DNA of 64,000 bases from QHCA01 sp003244095 (GTDB lineage: Bacteria; Actinomycetota; Actinomycetes; Mycobacteriales; QHCA01), in contig JBBQNN010000014.1 in NCBI GenBank assembly GCA_038329965.1, positions 1-64,000 on the forward strand, read 5' to 3'. The translations under genes were made by a program, and so were the position numbers. The notes under the pieces are model-generated. The model searched no databases. It saw only the letters and a program-made list of their open reading frames with translations, and was not told where the DNA came from. Below are positions 1 through 7,911 of this stretch, one piece after another. The first letter of the stretch is position 1, and each line of letters starts with the position of its first letter.

Positions 1-1362
1 CGGGTCGGCGACATGGGGCTGTCCCTGGCGATCATGTTGCTCTTCGTCACCTTCGGCACGACCAGTTTCAGCGGCATCTCTGAGGCCTCCTCGGGTGCCT
101 CCGAGGCGACCCTGACCGCGATCGGCCTCCTGCTGCTCCTCGGCGCCTGCGCCAAGTCGGCCCAGGTCCCGTTGCAGGCCTGGCTCCTGGACGCCATGGA
201 GGGTCCCACCCCGGTGTCGGCCCTGATCCACGCGGCGACCATGGTCACCGCCGGGGTCTACCTGATCTGCCGGTCGGCGCCGATCTACGACCTCACCCAG
301 GACGGCCGCACCGTCGTCACGGTCGTCGGCGCGCTCACCCTGCTGCTCGGCTGCGTCATCGGCTGCGCCAAGGACGACATCAAGCGGGTGCTGGCCTGGT
401 CGACGGTCAGCCAGATCGGCTACATGTTCCTCGCGGCCGGTCTGGGCAAGGGTGCCTACGCCATCGCGATCCTGCACCTGCTCACCCACGGCTTCTTCAA
501 GGCCGGGCTGTTCCTCGGCGCCGGCTCGGTGATGCACGGCATGAACGACCAGGTCGACATGCGGCGTTTCGGCGGGCTGCGCACGGTCATGCCGGTGACG
601 TTCTGGACGATGATGGCCGGCTACCTGGCGATCATCGGGATGATCCCGTTCTCCGGGTTCTTCTCCAAGGACAAGATCATCGAAGCGGCGTTCGACAAGG
701 GCGGCACCTCGGGCTGGGTGCTGGGTCTGTGCGCCCTCATCGGTGCCGGCATCACCGCCTTCTACATGACCCGGCTGATGGTGCTGACATTCTTCGGCCC
801 GAAGCGCTGGACCGACGACGTGCACCCACACGAGTCCCCTGCGGTCATGACGGTGCCGATGGTCCTGCTGGCCCTCGGGTCGGTGGGGGCCGGTGGCCTG
901 CTGGTCTTCGGCGGTGCCCTGCAGAACTGGCTGGCACCGGCCGTCGGGCCGCCCGAGGAGGCCGGTGTGCACACCATCTCGCCCAACGTGCTCACCCTGA
1001 TCACGCTGCTGGTGGTGATCGGCGGCGTGGCCGGGGCGTGGTACGCGTTCGGCCGGCGGGAGATCCCGGTCGTCGCGCCGGCCCAGGTGTCCGCACCGGT
1101 CACCGCCGCCCGCAAGAACCTCTATGCGGACGCCTTCAACGAGGCCGTGCTCATGCGGCCCGGCCAGTGGCTGACCCGACTGTCGGTCTGGTTCGACAAC
1201 CGAGGGGTGGACGGTATCGTCAACGGCTCCGCAGCACTGATCGGCGGCAGCTCCGGGCGGCTGCGGCGAGTGCAGACCGGGTTCGTCCGGTCCTACGCGC
1301 TCACCATGCTGGGTGGCTCGGTGGCCGTGATCGCGGCGCTGTTGGCGGTGAAGCTCGGATGA
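1..1362 (+). CDS. nuoL: NADH-quinone oxidoreductase subunit L (5' end off the window)
   Basis: Proton-pumping, antiporter-like membrane subunit of respiratory complex I. The reading frame is already open at base 1 and opens inside the conserved RVGD segment of NuoL, so only the C-terminal 453 residues are present. Visible family marks are the pump-helix motif AKSAQVPLQAWLLDAMEGPT (lysine channel), SALIHAATMVTAGVYL, the KRVLAWSTVSQIGYM segment and FSGFFSKDKI, followed by the long C-terminal membrane arm. Its stop overlaps the nuoM start by 4 bp (ATGA), so it is translationally coupled in a nuo operon whose earlier genes lie upstream of the window. Confidence 0.97.
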   Translation, partial: RVGDMGLSLAIMLLFVTFGTTSFSGISEASSGASEATLTAIGLLLLLGACAKSAQVPLQAWLLDAMEGPTPVSALIHAATMVTAGVYLICRSAPIYDLTQDGRTVVTVVGALTLLLGCVIGCAKDDIKRVLAWSTVSQIGYMFLAAGLGKGAYAIAILHLLTHGFFKAGLFLGAGSVMHGMNDQVDMRRFGGLRTVMPVTFWTMMAGYLAIIGMIPFSGFFSKDKIIEAAFDKGGTSGWVLGLCALIGAGITAFYMTRLMVLTFFGPKRWTDDVHPHESPAVMTVPMVLLALGSVGAGGLLVFGGALQNWLAPAVGPPEEAGVHTISPNVLTLITLLVVIGGVAGAWYAFGRREIPVVAPAQVSAPVTAARKNLYADAFNEAVLMRPGQWLTRLSVWFDNRGVDGIVNGSAALIGGSSGRLRRVQTGFVRSYALTMLGGSVAVIAALLAVKLG

Positions 1363-2903
1363 CGCTGCCGTACCTGCCGGTCTTGACCGTGCTGCCGCTG
1401 GTCGGCGCGGCCGTCGTACTCGCCCTGCCCAAGAGCCGGCCGCCCCAGCTGGCCAAGGTCGTCGCCCTCGGCTTCTCGCTGGTGGAGCTGGTGATCGCCG
1501 TCGGCATGTGCGCGAAGTTCGTGGCCGGCGGTGCCCGCTTCCAGCTGATCGAGGACTACTCGTGGATCCCGACCTTCGGGGTGCGCTTCGGCTTCGGCGC
1601 CGACGGCATCGCCCTGGTGCTGATCGCGATGGTCGCCGTGCTGATGCCGGTCGTCGTACTCGCCTCGTGGCACGACGCGGAGCCCGGCCGACGGCCGGTC
1701 AAGACGTTCTTCGCCCTCATGCTGTCGCTGCAGGCCTGCACGGTCGGCGTGTTCGCCGCGACCGACCTGTTCCTGTTCTACGTGTTCTTCGAGGCGATGT
1801 TGGTCCCGATGTACTTCCTGATCGGGTCCTACGGCGGCCCGCGACGGCAGTACGCCGCCGTGAAGTTCTTCCTCTACTCCCTGGCCGGTGGGCTGCTGAT
1901 GCTGGCGGCGCTGATCGCGCTGTACGTCGTCGGCAAGAACCAGGGGATCAACAGCTTCGCCTTCAACGACTTGGTCGCCCTGCACATTTCCAAGTCCACC
2001 CAGAACTGGCTGTTCCTCGGCTTCTTCGTCGCCTTCGCGATCAAGGCACCCCTCGTGCCGTTCCACACCTGGCTGCCCGACGCCGGCTCCGAGGCACCGA
2101 TCGGCGTCGCCGTACTCCTCGTCGGGGTCCTCGACAAGGTGGGCACGTACGGCTTCCTGCGCTGGTGCCTGCCGCTGTTCCCGGACGCGTCGAGGAAGTT
2201 CGCCCCGGTGGTGCTGGTGCTGGCCGTCATCGGGATCATCTACGGCGCCTTGCTCGCGATGGGGCAGAACGACCTGAAGCGACTGGTGTCCTACACCTCG
2301 GTGGCGCACTTCGGCTTCATCGCCCTGGGGATATTCGCCTTCACCTCGCAGGGCGGGTCCGGTGCGGTGCTCTACATGGTCAACCACGGGCTCTCCACCG
2401 GCGCGCTGTTCCTGTGCATCGGGTTCCTCATCCACCGCCGTGGCAGCCGTCTGACCGGCGACTTCGGCGGGCTGGCCCGAGTGGTTCCCCTGATCGCCGG
2501 TGTGTTCCTGCTCGCCGGCCTGTCGGCACTGGCGATGCCGGGCACCAACACGTTCGTCAGCGAGTTCCTGGTGCTGCTGGGCACGTTCACGGTCAACCAA
2601 CCCGTAGCGGTGATCGCGGCCATCGGCATGATCCTGGCGGCGCTGTACGTCCTGCTGATGTACCAGCGCACCATGCACGGGCCGCTCAAGCCCGGCCTGC
2701 CCAAGATGCGTGACCTCTCCGCCCGGGAGGCGTGGGTCATTGCACCCGTCCTCGCGCTGGTGGTCGCGCTCGGGGTCTATCCCAAGCCGCTGCTCGACGT
2801 CATCACCCCGGCGGTCAATGCGACGATGCACGACATCGGCGCGACCGATCCCGGCCCGACAGCAGCGGAATCCGACGGGTCGTCCAAGGGGGGCAACAAG
2901 TGA
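1359..2903 (+). CDS. nuoM: NADH-quinone oxidoreductase subunit M
   Basis: Second antiporter-like proton-pumping subunit of complex I, 514 residues, the normal length. The start is the ATG overlapping the nuoL stop, giving a hydrophobic N-terminus MTLPYLPVLTVLPLVGA. Diagnostic segments are FFEAMLVPMYFLIGSYGG with the channel glutamate, AIKAPLVPFHTWLPDAGSEA with the channel lysine, and LKRLVSYTSVAHFGF. It overlaps nuoN by 4 bp. Part of the first of two complex I gene sets in this window. Confidence 0.98.
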   Translation: MTLPYLPVLTVLPLVGAAVVLALPKSRPPQLAKVVALGFSLVELVIAVGMCAKFVAGGARFQLIEDYSWIPTFGVRFGFGADGIALVLIAMVAVLMPVVVLASWHDAEPGRRPVKTFFALMLSLQACTVGVFAATDLFLFYVFFEAMLVPMYFLIGSYGGPRRQYAAVKFFLYSLAGGLLMLAALIALYVVGKNQGINSFAFNDLVALHISKSTQNWLFLGFFVAFAIKAPLVPFHTWLPDAGSEAPIGVAVLLVGVLDKVGTYGFLRWCLPLFPDASRKFAPVVLVLAVIGIIYGALLAMGQNDLKRLVSYTSVAHFGFIALGIFAFTSQGGSGAVLYMVNHGLSTGALFLCIGFLIHRRGSRLTGDFGGLARVVPLIAGVFLLAGLSALAMPGTNTFVSEFLVLLGTFTVNQPVAVIAAIGMILAALYVLLMYQRTMHGPLKPGLPKMRDLSAREAWVIAPVLALVVALGVYPKPLLDVITPAVNATMHDIGATDPGPTAAESDGSSKGGNK

Positions 2904-4465
2904 GCACGGCACACGCGCTCGCGGCCGCCGCGACGAACTTCACAGCGCCCAGCGTCGCCTACCGCAGCCTGCTGCCGATGATCGTGCTGTTCGGGGCCGC
3001 CGCCGTCGGCGTGCTCGCCGAGGCGTTCGTGCCCCGGGACAACCGCCGCATGGTGCAGGTGGGGGTTGCCCTGGCCGGCCTCGCCGGGTCACTGATCGCG
3101 GTGATCTACGTGGCGGGGTCTGTCGACGTGGTCACGGCCGGAGGAGCTGTCGCGGTCGACGGGCCGGCGTTGTTCATCGAGGGCACGCTGGCCGCCCTGG
3201 GCATCGCCAGCGTGCTGCTGCTGGCCGACCGGGCTTCCGACGGTGGCGGGCACTTCGTCGCCGACGCCGCGATCACGGTCGGGTCGGCGCACGACCGCCG
3301 GCAGCTCACCGCGGTGCACTCCCAGACCGAGGTGTTCCCGCTCACGACATTCGCCCTGGCCGGGATGATGCTGTTCGCCAGCGCCAACGACCTCCTGCTG
3401 ATGTTCGTTGCGCTCGAGGTGCTCTCCCTGCCGCTGTACCTGCTGTGCGGGCTGGCCCGCCGCCGCCGGCTGCTGTCGCAGGAGGCCGCGGTCAAATACT
3501 TCCTGCTCGGAGCCTTCGCCTCGGCGTTCTTCCTGTACGGCGTGGCCCTGCTGTACGGCTACGCCGGCACCGTGCAGTTGCGCGGCATCTTCCGCGCCGC
3601 GGCCGGCTCGACCAACGACGACCTGCTGCTGCTGCTCGGGCTGGCCCTGCTGATCATCGGGCTGCTGTTCAAGGCCGGTATCGCGCCGTTCCACTCGTGG
3701 ACGCCGGACGTCTATCAGGGCGCCCCCACACCGGTCACCGCCCTGATGGCCGCCTGCACCAAGGTCGCGGCGTTCGGGGCGATCCTGCGGGTGTTCTACG
3801 TCGCCTTCGCCAGCACCCGGTGGGACTGGCGGCCGTTGATCTGGGGAGTCGCGATCGCCTCGATGGTGATCGGCGCCGTGCTGGCGGTCACCCAGACCGA
3901 CGTCAAGCGGCTGCTCGCCTACTCCACCGTGGCCAACGCCGGCTTCATCATGGTCGGTGTCGTGGCGCTGACCAAGACCGGCATCTCCAGCACGCTGTTC
4001 TACCTGGTGGCCTACGGCTTCACCACGATCGGTGCGTTCGCCGTCGTGACGCTGGTGCGCGATGCCGACGGCGAGGCGACCCATCTGTCGCAATGGGCCG
4101 GCCTCGCCCGCCGGTCGCCGCTGACCGCCGCCGTGTTCACATTCTTCATGCTCGCCTTCGCCGGGATCCCACTGACCAGCGGTTTCACCAGCAAGTTCGC
4201 GGTGTTCGCCGCCGCCGTCGACGGCGGGGCGACCCCGCTGGTCATCGTGGGCGTGGTCGCCAGTGCCGTGCTGGCCTTCCCGTACCTGCGGATCGTCGTC
4301 CTGATGTACCTCTCCGATCCGGCCGAGACCGGCCCGTCGGTGATCGTGCCGGGCGCGTTCACCTCTGCCGCGCTCACCCTCGGTGTCGTCGCCACCCTCG
4401 CCCTGGGCATTGCGCCGCAGCCGATCCTGGAGCTGGCGAACAACGCCGCGCGGTTCGTCGGCTAG
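2900..4465 (+). CDS. nuoN: NADH-quinone oxidoreductase subunit N
   Basis: Third antiporter-like subunit of complex I, 521 residues, last gene of the first nuo operon. A GTG start overlaps the nuoM stop (GTGA). Conserved pieces are FVALEVLSLPLYLLCGLARR with the channel glutamate, LLFKAGIAPFHSWTPDVYQG with the channel lysine and substrate-facing loop, and VKRLLAYSTVANAGFI. It ends 2 bp before the polyprenyl synthase, so the two genes probably share a transcript. Confidence 0.98.
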   Translation: MSTAHALAAAATNFTAPSVAYRSLLPMIVLFGAAAVGVLAEAFVPRDNRRMVQVGVALAGLAGSLIAVIYVAGSVDVVTAGGAVAVDGPALFIEGTLAALGIASVLLLADRASDGGGHFVADAAITVGSAHDRRQLTAVHSQTEVFPLTTFALAGMMLFASANDLLLMFVALEVLSLPLYLLCGLARRRRLLSQEAAVKYFLLGAFASAFFLYGVALLYGYAGTVQLRGIFRAAAGSTNDDLLLLLGLALLIIGLLFKAGIAPFHSWTPDVYQGAPTPVTALMAACTKVAAFGAILRVFYVAFASTRWDWRPLIWGVAIASMVIGAVLAVTQTDVKRLLAYSTVANAGFIMVGVVALTKTGISSTLFYLVAYGFTTIGAFAVVTLVRDADGEATHLSQWAGLARRSPLTAAVFTFFMLAFAGIPLTSGFTSKFAVFAAAVDGGATPLVIVGVVASAVLAFPYLRIVVLMYLSDPAETGPSVIVPGAFTSAALTLGVVATLALGIAPQPILELANNAARFVG

Positions 4466-4467
4466 CC

Positions 4468-5472
4468 ATGGTGGCAACCTCGCACGGAATCGCGGCGATC
4501 GACTTCAACGATCCGTTACTCGAAGCCTCCGTACGGTCGGGGCTCGCCGCGGTCGAGCAGCGCCTGCTGGCCAGTGTGCACTCCGCCGACTCCTTCGTGG
4601 CGGAGACCGCCCGCCATCTCGTGACGGCGGGCGGCAAACGGTTCCGCCCGCTGGTGGTGCTGCTGGCGGCGGCGTTCGGCGAGATGGACAGCCCCGACGT
4701 GGTGTCGGCGGCGGTGGTCGTCGAGCTGACCCACCTCGCCACGCTCTACCACGACGACGTGATGGACGACGCCCTCGTCCGCCGCGGTGCGGTGTCGGCC
4801 AACGCCCGCTGGACCAACACGGTCGCCATCCTCACCGGCGACTTCCTCTTCGCGCGCGCCTCCGATGTGCTGGCCGACCTCGGCCCGGAGGCGGTCCGGA
4901 TCCAGGCCCGTACGTTCGAGCGGCTGGTCATGGGCCAGATCCACGAGACGGTCGGCGCGCCGGCCGGCGCCGACCTGGTGGGGCACTACCTCTCGGTGCT
5001 GGCGGAGAAGACCGGGTCGCTGATCGCCACGTCGGGCCGGTTCGGCGCGATGTTCGGTGGCGCCGATCCGGCCACCGTCGAAACTCTGACGTCGTACGGC
5101 GAGATCATCGGCATCGCCTTCCAGCTCTCCGACGACCTGCTCGACATCACCTCGGCGGCCACCGAGTCCGGCAAGACGCCCGGCACCGACCTGCGCGAGG
5201 GCGTGCCGACCCTGCCGGTGCTGTACGCGCTGGCCGGGGACGACCCGGCCGAGGCCCGGCTGCGCGAGCTCATCGCCGGACCGCTCGACGACGACACCCT
5301 GCACGCCGAGGCCCTCGGCCTGCTCCGGCAGTCACCCGCCGTGACGCGGGCCCGCGCCCGGCTGGCGTCCTACGCCGACCAGGCCCGCGACCTGCTCCGG
5401 CCGTTGCCCGAGGTGCCGGCCCGCGCCGCCCTGGAGTCCCTGGCGGAGTTCGTCGTCGCCCGTACAGGCTGA
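4468..5472 (+). CDS. Long-chain polyprenyl diphosphate synthase
   Basis: Trans-isoprenyl diphosphate synthase of 334 residues, predicted to make the menaquinone side chain by head-to-tail condensation of isopentenyl diphosphate. Family marks: GGKRFRP at about residues 55-61, first aspartate-rich motif DDVMDD at 96-101, KTGSLIATS around 190, and the second aspartate-rich motif DDLLD at 222-226. The ATG lies 2 bp after the nuoN stop. Placement at the end of a nuo operon fits a role in supplying the quinone used by complex I. Product chain length (hexa- to nonaprenyl) cannot be read from the sequence. A C-rich repeat follows directly. Confidence 0.92.
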   Translation: MVATSHGIAAIDFNDPLLEASVRSGLAAVEQRLLASVHSADSFVAETARHLVTAGGKRFRPLVVLLAAAFGEMDSPDVVSAAVVVELTHLATLYHDDVMDDALVRRGAVSANARWTNTVAILTGDFLFARASDVLADLGPEAVRIQARTFERLVMGQIHETVGAPAGADLVGHYLSVLAEKTGSLIATSGRFGAMFGGADPATVETLTSYGEIIGIAFQLSDDLLDITSAATESGKTPGTDLREGVPTLPVLYALAGDDPAEARLRELIAGPLDDDTLHAEALGLLRQSPAVTRARARLASYADQARDLLRPLPEVPARAALESLAEFVVARTG

Positions 5473-5479
5473 GCCGCTC

Positions 5480-5530
5480 CCCCGTCACCCCGTCACCCCG
5501 TCACCCCCGTCCCCCCGTCACCCCCGTCAT
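5480..5530. repeat. CCCCGTCA-type 8-mer microsatellite
   Basis: Directly after the polyprenyl synthase stop there are about six imperfect tandem copies of an 8-base unit, CCCCGTCA, with variable C-run length. It is extremely strand-asymmetric (C-rich on the plus strand). No reading frame or known element explains it. It may be a slippage product, or a C-rich rut-like region after the operon. Confidence 0.7.
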
Positions 5531-5532
5531 TT

Positions 5533-5596
5533 CGACGACTTCCCGGAAGACGCTGCTTTGCCGCGTCTCAAAGTGACGTTTTCCCGGAAGTCGTCG
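5533..5596. repeat. Inverted repeat, copy 1 of a dispersed TTCCSGGAA palindrome family
   Basis: Left arm CGACGACTTCCCGGAA (5533-5548) is the reverse complement of the right arm TTCCCGGAAGTCGTCG (5581-5596) except at one position. Between them lies a second hairpin, GACGC (5549-5553) with GCGTC (5563-5567). Just before the right arm is CAAAGTGACG, which recurs next to the related palindrome at 41162. It could act as a bidirectional terminator for the nuo/polyprenyl synthase transcript, or be a REP-like element. Confidence 0.65.
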
Positions 5597-6037
5597 GATG
5601 GGGTGGCGGGGTCGGGTGCCGGCTGGCCATCAGCACCTGGCGCCGGGCAGGGCACAGACCCGGGCGTGCGCTGCCGCGCCCAAGCGGGCATCTGCAGGCC
5701 GCCGACCCCTGGCGATATCGAATCGCTGCTCGACGAACACGCCATGCCGATGGCCGTGAGCAAGGCCCTCGCGACGATGGCCATCGTCAAGAAGGCCGGA
5801 AAGGCCGGGTGCGGGGACAGCATCCGGGTCTCACCCGTGGCAGGTATCGGCGACGAGATGCCTATCCTGCGCAACCGAGGGACCGGGGGTGCTAACGTGT
5901 TCGTCCGCTCCGGCGGGACGATCGTCGAACTGGACGTCCTCTCCGGGGGTGCCGCGTCGCAGACCGCCATCCCGGGTGGGGATGCGAGGATGACCGCGAC
6001 GACGAAGGCCGCGCTCGGCCGGGCGCAGGCGAAGTAG
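5558..6037 (+). CDS. Hypothetical protein, doubtful
   Basis: An open frame of 159 codons that I do not recognise. Its first 20 or so codons lie in the inverted repeat, so a real gene would start later, for example at the ATG near 5743. The middle part (codons 60-140) has acceptable G/C-ending codons and the end reads RMTATTKAALGRAQAK, but there is no clear domain, no membrane segment and no good ribosome-binding site. The other strand is open over much of the same span. It may be a decayed gene or noncoding DNA between the nuo block and the LolA-like genes. Confidence 0.25.
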   Translation: MPRLKVTFSRKSSDGVAGSGAGWPSAPGAGQGTDPGVRCRAQAGICRPPTPGDIESLLDEHAMPMAVSKALATMAIVKKAGKAGCGDSIRVSPVAGIGDEMPILRNRGTGGANVFVRSGGTIVELDVLSGGAASQTAIPGGDARMTATTKAALGRAQAK

Positions 6038-6046
6038 GCAGGCCGT

Positions 6047-6064
6047 GACTTCCCGGAAATCGTC
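6047..6064. repeat. Dispersed palindrome, copy 2
   Basis: GACTTCCCGGAAATCGTC matches the core of the inverted repeat at 5533-5596. It lies just after the hypothetical frame ends and about 105 bp before the first LolA-like gene. A looser relative, TGTCCGGAAAGTC, follows about 10 bp downstream. Confidence 0.55.
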
Positions 6065-6170
6065 GAACTCAGGTGTTGTCCGGAAAGTCAAGGCCTGTGG
6101 CCACTCCCAGCCATCCAGACGCAGGGCCGGCAACTTGCCCTATTCCGTCCGGAGGTGCAGCATATGCGCC

Positions 6171-7799
6171 GTGACTCTCACCCATAGTCGTACTCTTCGC
6201 TGGTTCGCCCCGCTCGCGGTCGTCGCCGTCTTGATCGCGGTCGCCGGCGCCAGGGCCTCGCTTGCCGGTGCGGCACCCTCCCTGCCGCACATCTCCGCCA
6301 CGCAACTGCTCGCAAAGGTCCAGAACTCCCACGTAGACAAGTTCGCGGGCGTTGTGGAGACGAGCAGTTCCGTCAGCCTGCCCGCGCTGCCCAAGACGGC
6401 CCTGCCCAAGGGTGTCGTGCCCGATGCGGGTGTCGCCAAGGGCCTGCTGTCGGGCAAGCACACCGTGGCTCTCTTCGCCGATGGACCCAACCGCCAGCGC
6501 GTGGACATACTCGACGCGATGGCCAAGAGCACGTACGTGCACAACATGCAAGACGTGTGGATGTGGTCCAGCCTGACCAACCAGGCCGTGCACTCCAAGC
6601 TGCCGGCAACGCCCAAGGTGCCGGTCGGGCAGATCGACGCCCTCGCCGGTACGCCGCAGGCGCTCGCCGCCCAACTGCTCAAGGCGGCCACCCCAGCCAC
6701 CACGCTCCTCAGCGTCGGCCCCGCTTCCACGGTTGCCGGCCGGACGACGTTCGTGCTGAAGCTCGCCCCCAAGGCTGCCAACAGCCTGATCGGGCAGGTC
6801 ACCATATTCGTCGATGCGGCCAACTTCATGCCGCTGCGCACCACGTTGACCGCCAAGGGTCAGGCCAAGCCGCTGGTGGATGCCGGTTTCATCTCGATCA
6901 AGCTCGGCTCTCCGGCCGCCGTCGTCTTCAAGTTCAAGGTCCCCAAGGGCGCCCAGGTGCTCGAGGTGCCGGCTGCGGGTCTGCCTGGCGTGCCGGGTGT
7001 CCCCAGCCTGCCGAAGCTGCCCGGTGTCCCCAGCCTGCCGGGCGTCCCCGGCTTGCCGAACCTGCCGAGCGTCCCCGGTCTCCCGGGTCTGCCCGGCCTG
7101 CCTGGTCTGCCTGGCCTACCGGGCGTGCCCGGTCTCCCAGGTGGCCTGCTCGGTACCCTGCCGATCGGCATGATCGGCGCGCTGCCGGGAGCGCTGCCTG
7201 TGGGTGCACTGCGGCAGGGCCTCGTGCCGAAGGGTCTCGTGCCGGCGAGTGTCGTGCCCAAGGGCCTGATGCCGCAGGGCCTCGTGCCGGCGAGTGTCGT
7301 GCCGAAGGGCCTGATGCCGAAGGGTCTCGTGCCGGCGGGTGTCGTACCCAAGGGCGTCGTGCCGCAGCAAGTAGTCCCGGGCGGCATCATCCCGCAGGGC
7401 ATCATCCCGCAGAGCGTCGTTCCCAACGGCGTCGTGCCCCAGGGTGTCCTGCCCAAGGGTGCCGCCAAGCAGGGCGCCGGACTGCTCCCGCTGGACCCGA
7501 CCAAATCCCTGCCGATCAACACGGCGGTGCTGCCTGACGCGCAGTCGGCGTTCGGCGTGATCGGCACCGGCTGGAGCGCAGTGTCCGAGCTACGCGGCTT
7601 CGCGCCGGCCGGCGCCGACAAGCAGCTGCAGGCGCTGCTGGCCGGTGCGCCCATGGTGAGCGGTGCCTTCGGCACCGGTCGGGTCCTCGCGACGCAGCTG
7701 TTCAGCTTCCTGTTCACCAAGGACGGCGGGGTGTTCGTCGGTGCCCTCACCCCGAAGGGCCTGCTCGACATGGTCGGCCAGGGCGGTCACGGCTTCTAG
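6171..7799 (+). CDS. LolA-like exported protein with Pro-Gly-Leu and VPKGL repeats
   Basis: Exported protein of 542 residues resembling the LolA/RseB-like lipoprotein-carrier fold found beside ABC exporters in actinobacteria. N-terminal membrane/signal segment at about residues 11-36, with no lipobox cysteine, then the LolA-like region. The GTG start is chosen because the first residues (VTL) and the following 45 positions align with the paralogue at 7905; GGAGG lies about 15 bases upstream, which is long. Unlike the paralogue, it carries two low-complexity inserts: PGLPG/PGVP repeats at about residues 271-325 and (V/L)VPKGLVPASV-type repeats at about 347-437. The conserved C-terminal part (residues 450-542) resumes after them. 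It is probably in one operon with the following three genes. Confidence 0.75.
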   Translation: MTLTHSRTLRWFAPLAVVAVLIAVAGARASLAGAAPSLPHISATQLLAKVQNSHVDKFAGVVETSSSVSLPALPKTALPKGVVPDAGVAKGLLSGKHTVALFADGPNRQRVDILDAMAKSTYVHNMQDVWMWSSLTNQAVHSKLPATPKVPVGQIDALAGTPQALAAQLLKAATPATTLLSVGPASTVAGRTTFVLKLAPKAANSLIGQVTIFVDAANFMPLRTTLTAKGQAKPLVDAGFISIKLGSPAAVVFKFKVPKGAQVLEVPAAGLPGVPGVPSLPKLPGVPSLPGVPGLPNLPSVPGLPGLPGLPGLPGLPGVPGLPGGLLGTLPIGMIGALPGALPVGALRQGLVPKGLVPASVVPKGLMPQGLVPASVVPKGLMPKGLVPAGVVPKGVVPQQVVPGGIIPQGIIPQSVVPNGVVPQGVLPKGAAKQGAGLLPLDPTKSLPINTAVLPDAQSAFGVIGTGWSAVSELRGFAPAGADKQLQALLAGAPMVSGAFGTGRVLATQLFSFLFTKDGGVFVGALTPKGLLDMVGQGGHGF

Positions 7800-7810
7800 A
7801 ACGACAGCTC

Positions 7811-7911
7811 AAGTCACCACCCCAGCTTCCCTTCGCCGGGAATCCCCACAGGGTCCGCACATGCGGAACTTGCGGGAAGGCAGGCCGAAGCGGACGCTGG
7901 GGTGGTGACTT
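7811..7911 (+). promoter_or_regulatory. Long perfect stem-loop covering the start codon of the next gene
   Basis: AAGTCACCACCCCAGC (7811-7826) and GCTGGGGTGGTGACTT (7896-7911) are exact 16-base reverse complements. The right arm contains both possible GTG start codons (7902 and 7905) of the second LolA-like gene. Inside the loop there is a further hairpin TCCGCA/TGCGGA, and CTTCCC can pair with GGGAAG. Folded mRNA would hide the start codon, so translational control or attenuation between the two paralogues is plausible. It could instead be the footprint of a small inverted-repeat element. Confidence 0.6.

Noticed and set aside
1293..2912. Long open frame on the minus strand opposite nuoM (539 codons), with similar ones at 3089-4477 and 20999-22450
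   Set aside because: These are mirror frames of G/C-ending codons in nuo genes. Their translations are Gln/Arg/Asp/Gly-rich without domains and lie fully under strongly recognised proteins.
5527..5970. Minus-strand 147-codon frame across the gap after the polyprenyl synthase
   Set aside because: No family likeness or ribosome-binding site, and it runs through the palindrome. The plus-strand frame is only slightly better and is listed at low confidence.
7116..7370. Minus-strand frame of repeated RHDTRRHEALRHQ residues
   Set aside because: It is the complement of the VPKGL repeat of the LolA-like gene and has no start signal or independent support.
6982..7480. CRISPR array
   Set aside because: The repeats are short, in frame and degenerate, coding for PGLPG and VPKGL motifs. 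There are no fixed-length spacers, and no cas genes lie in the window.
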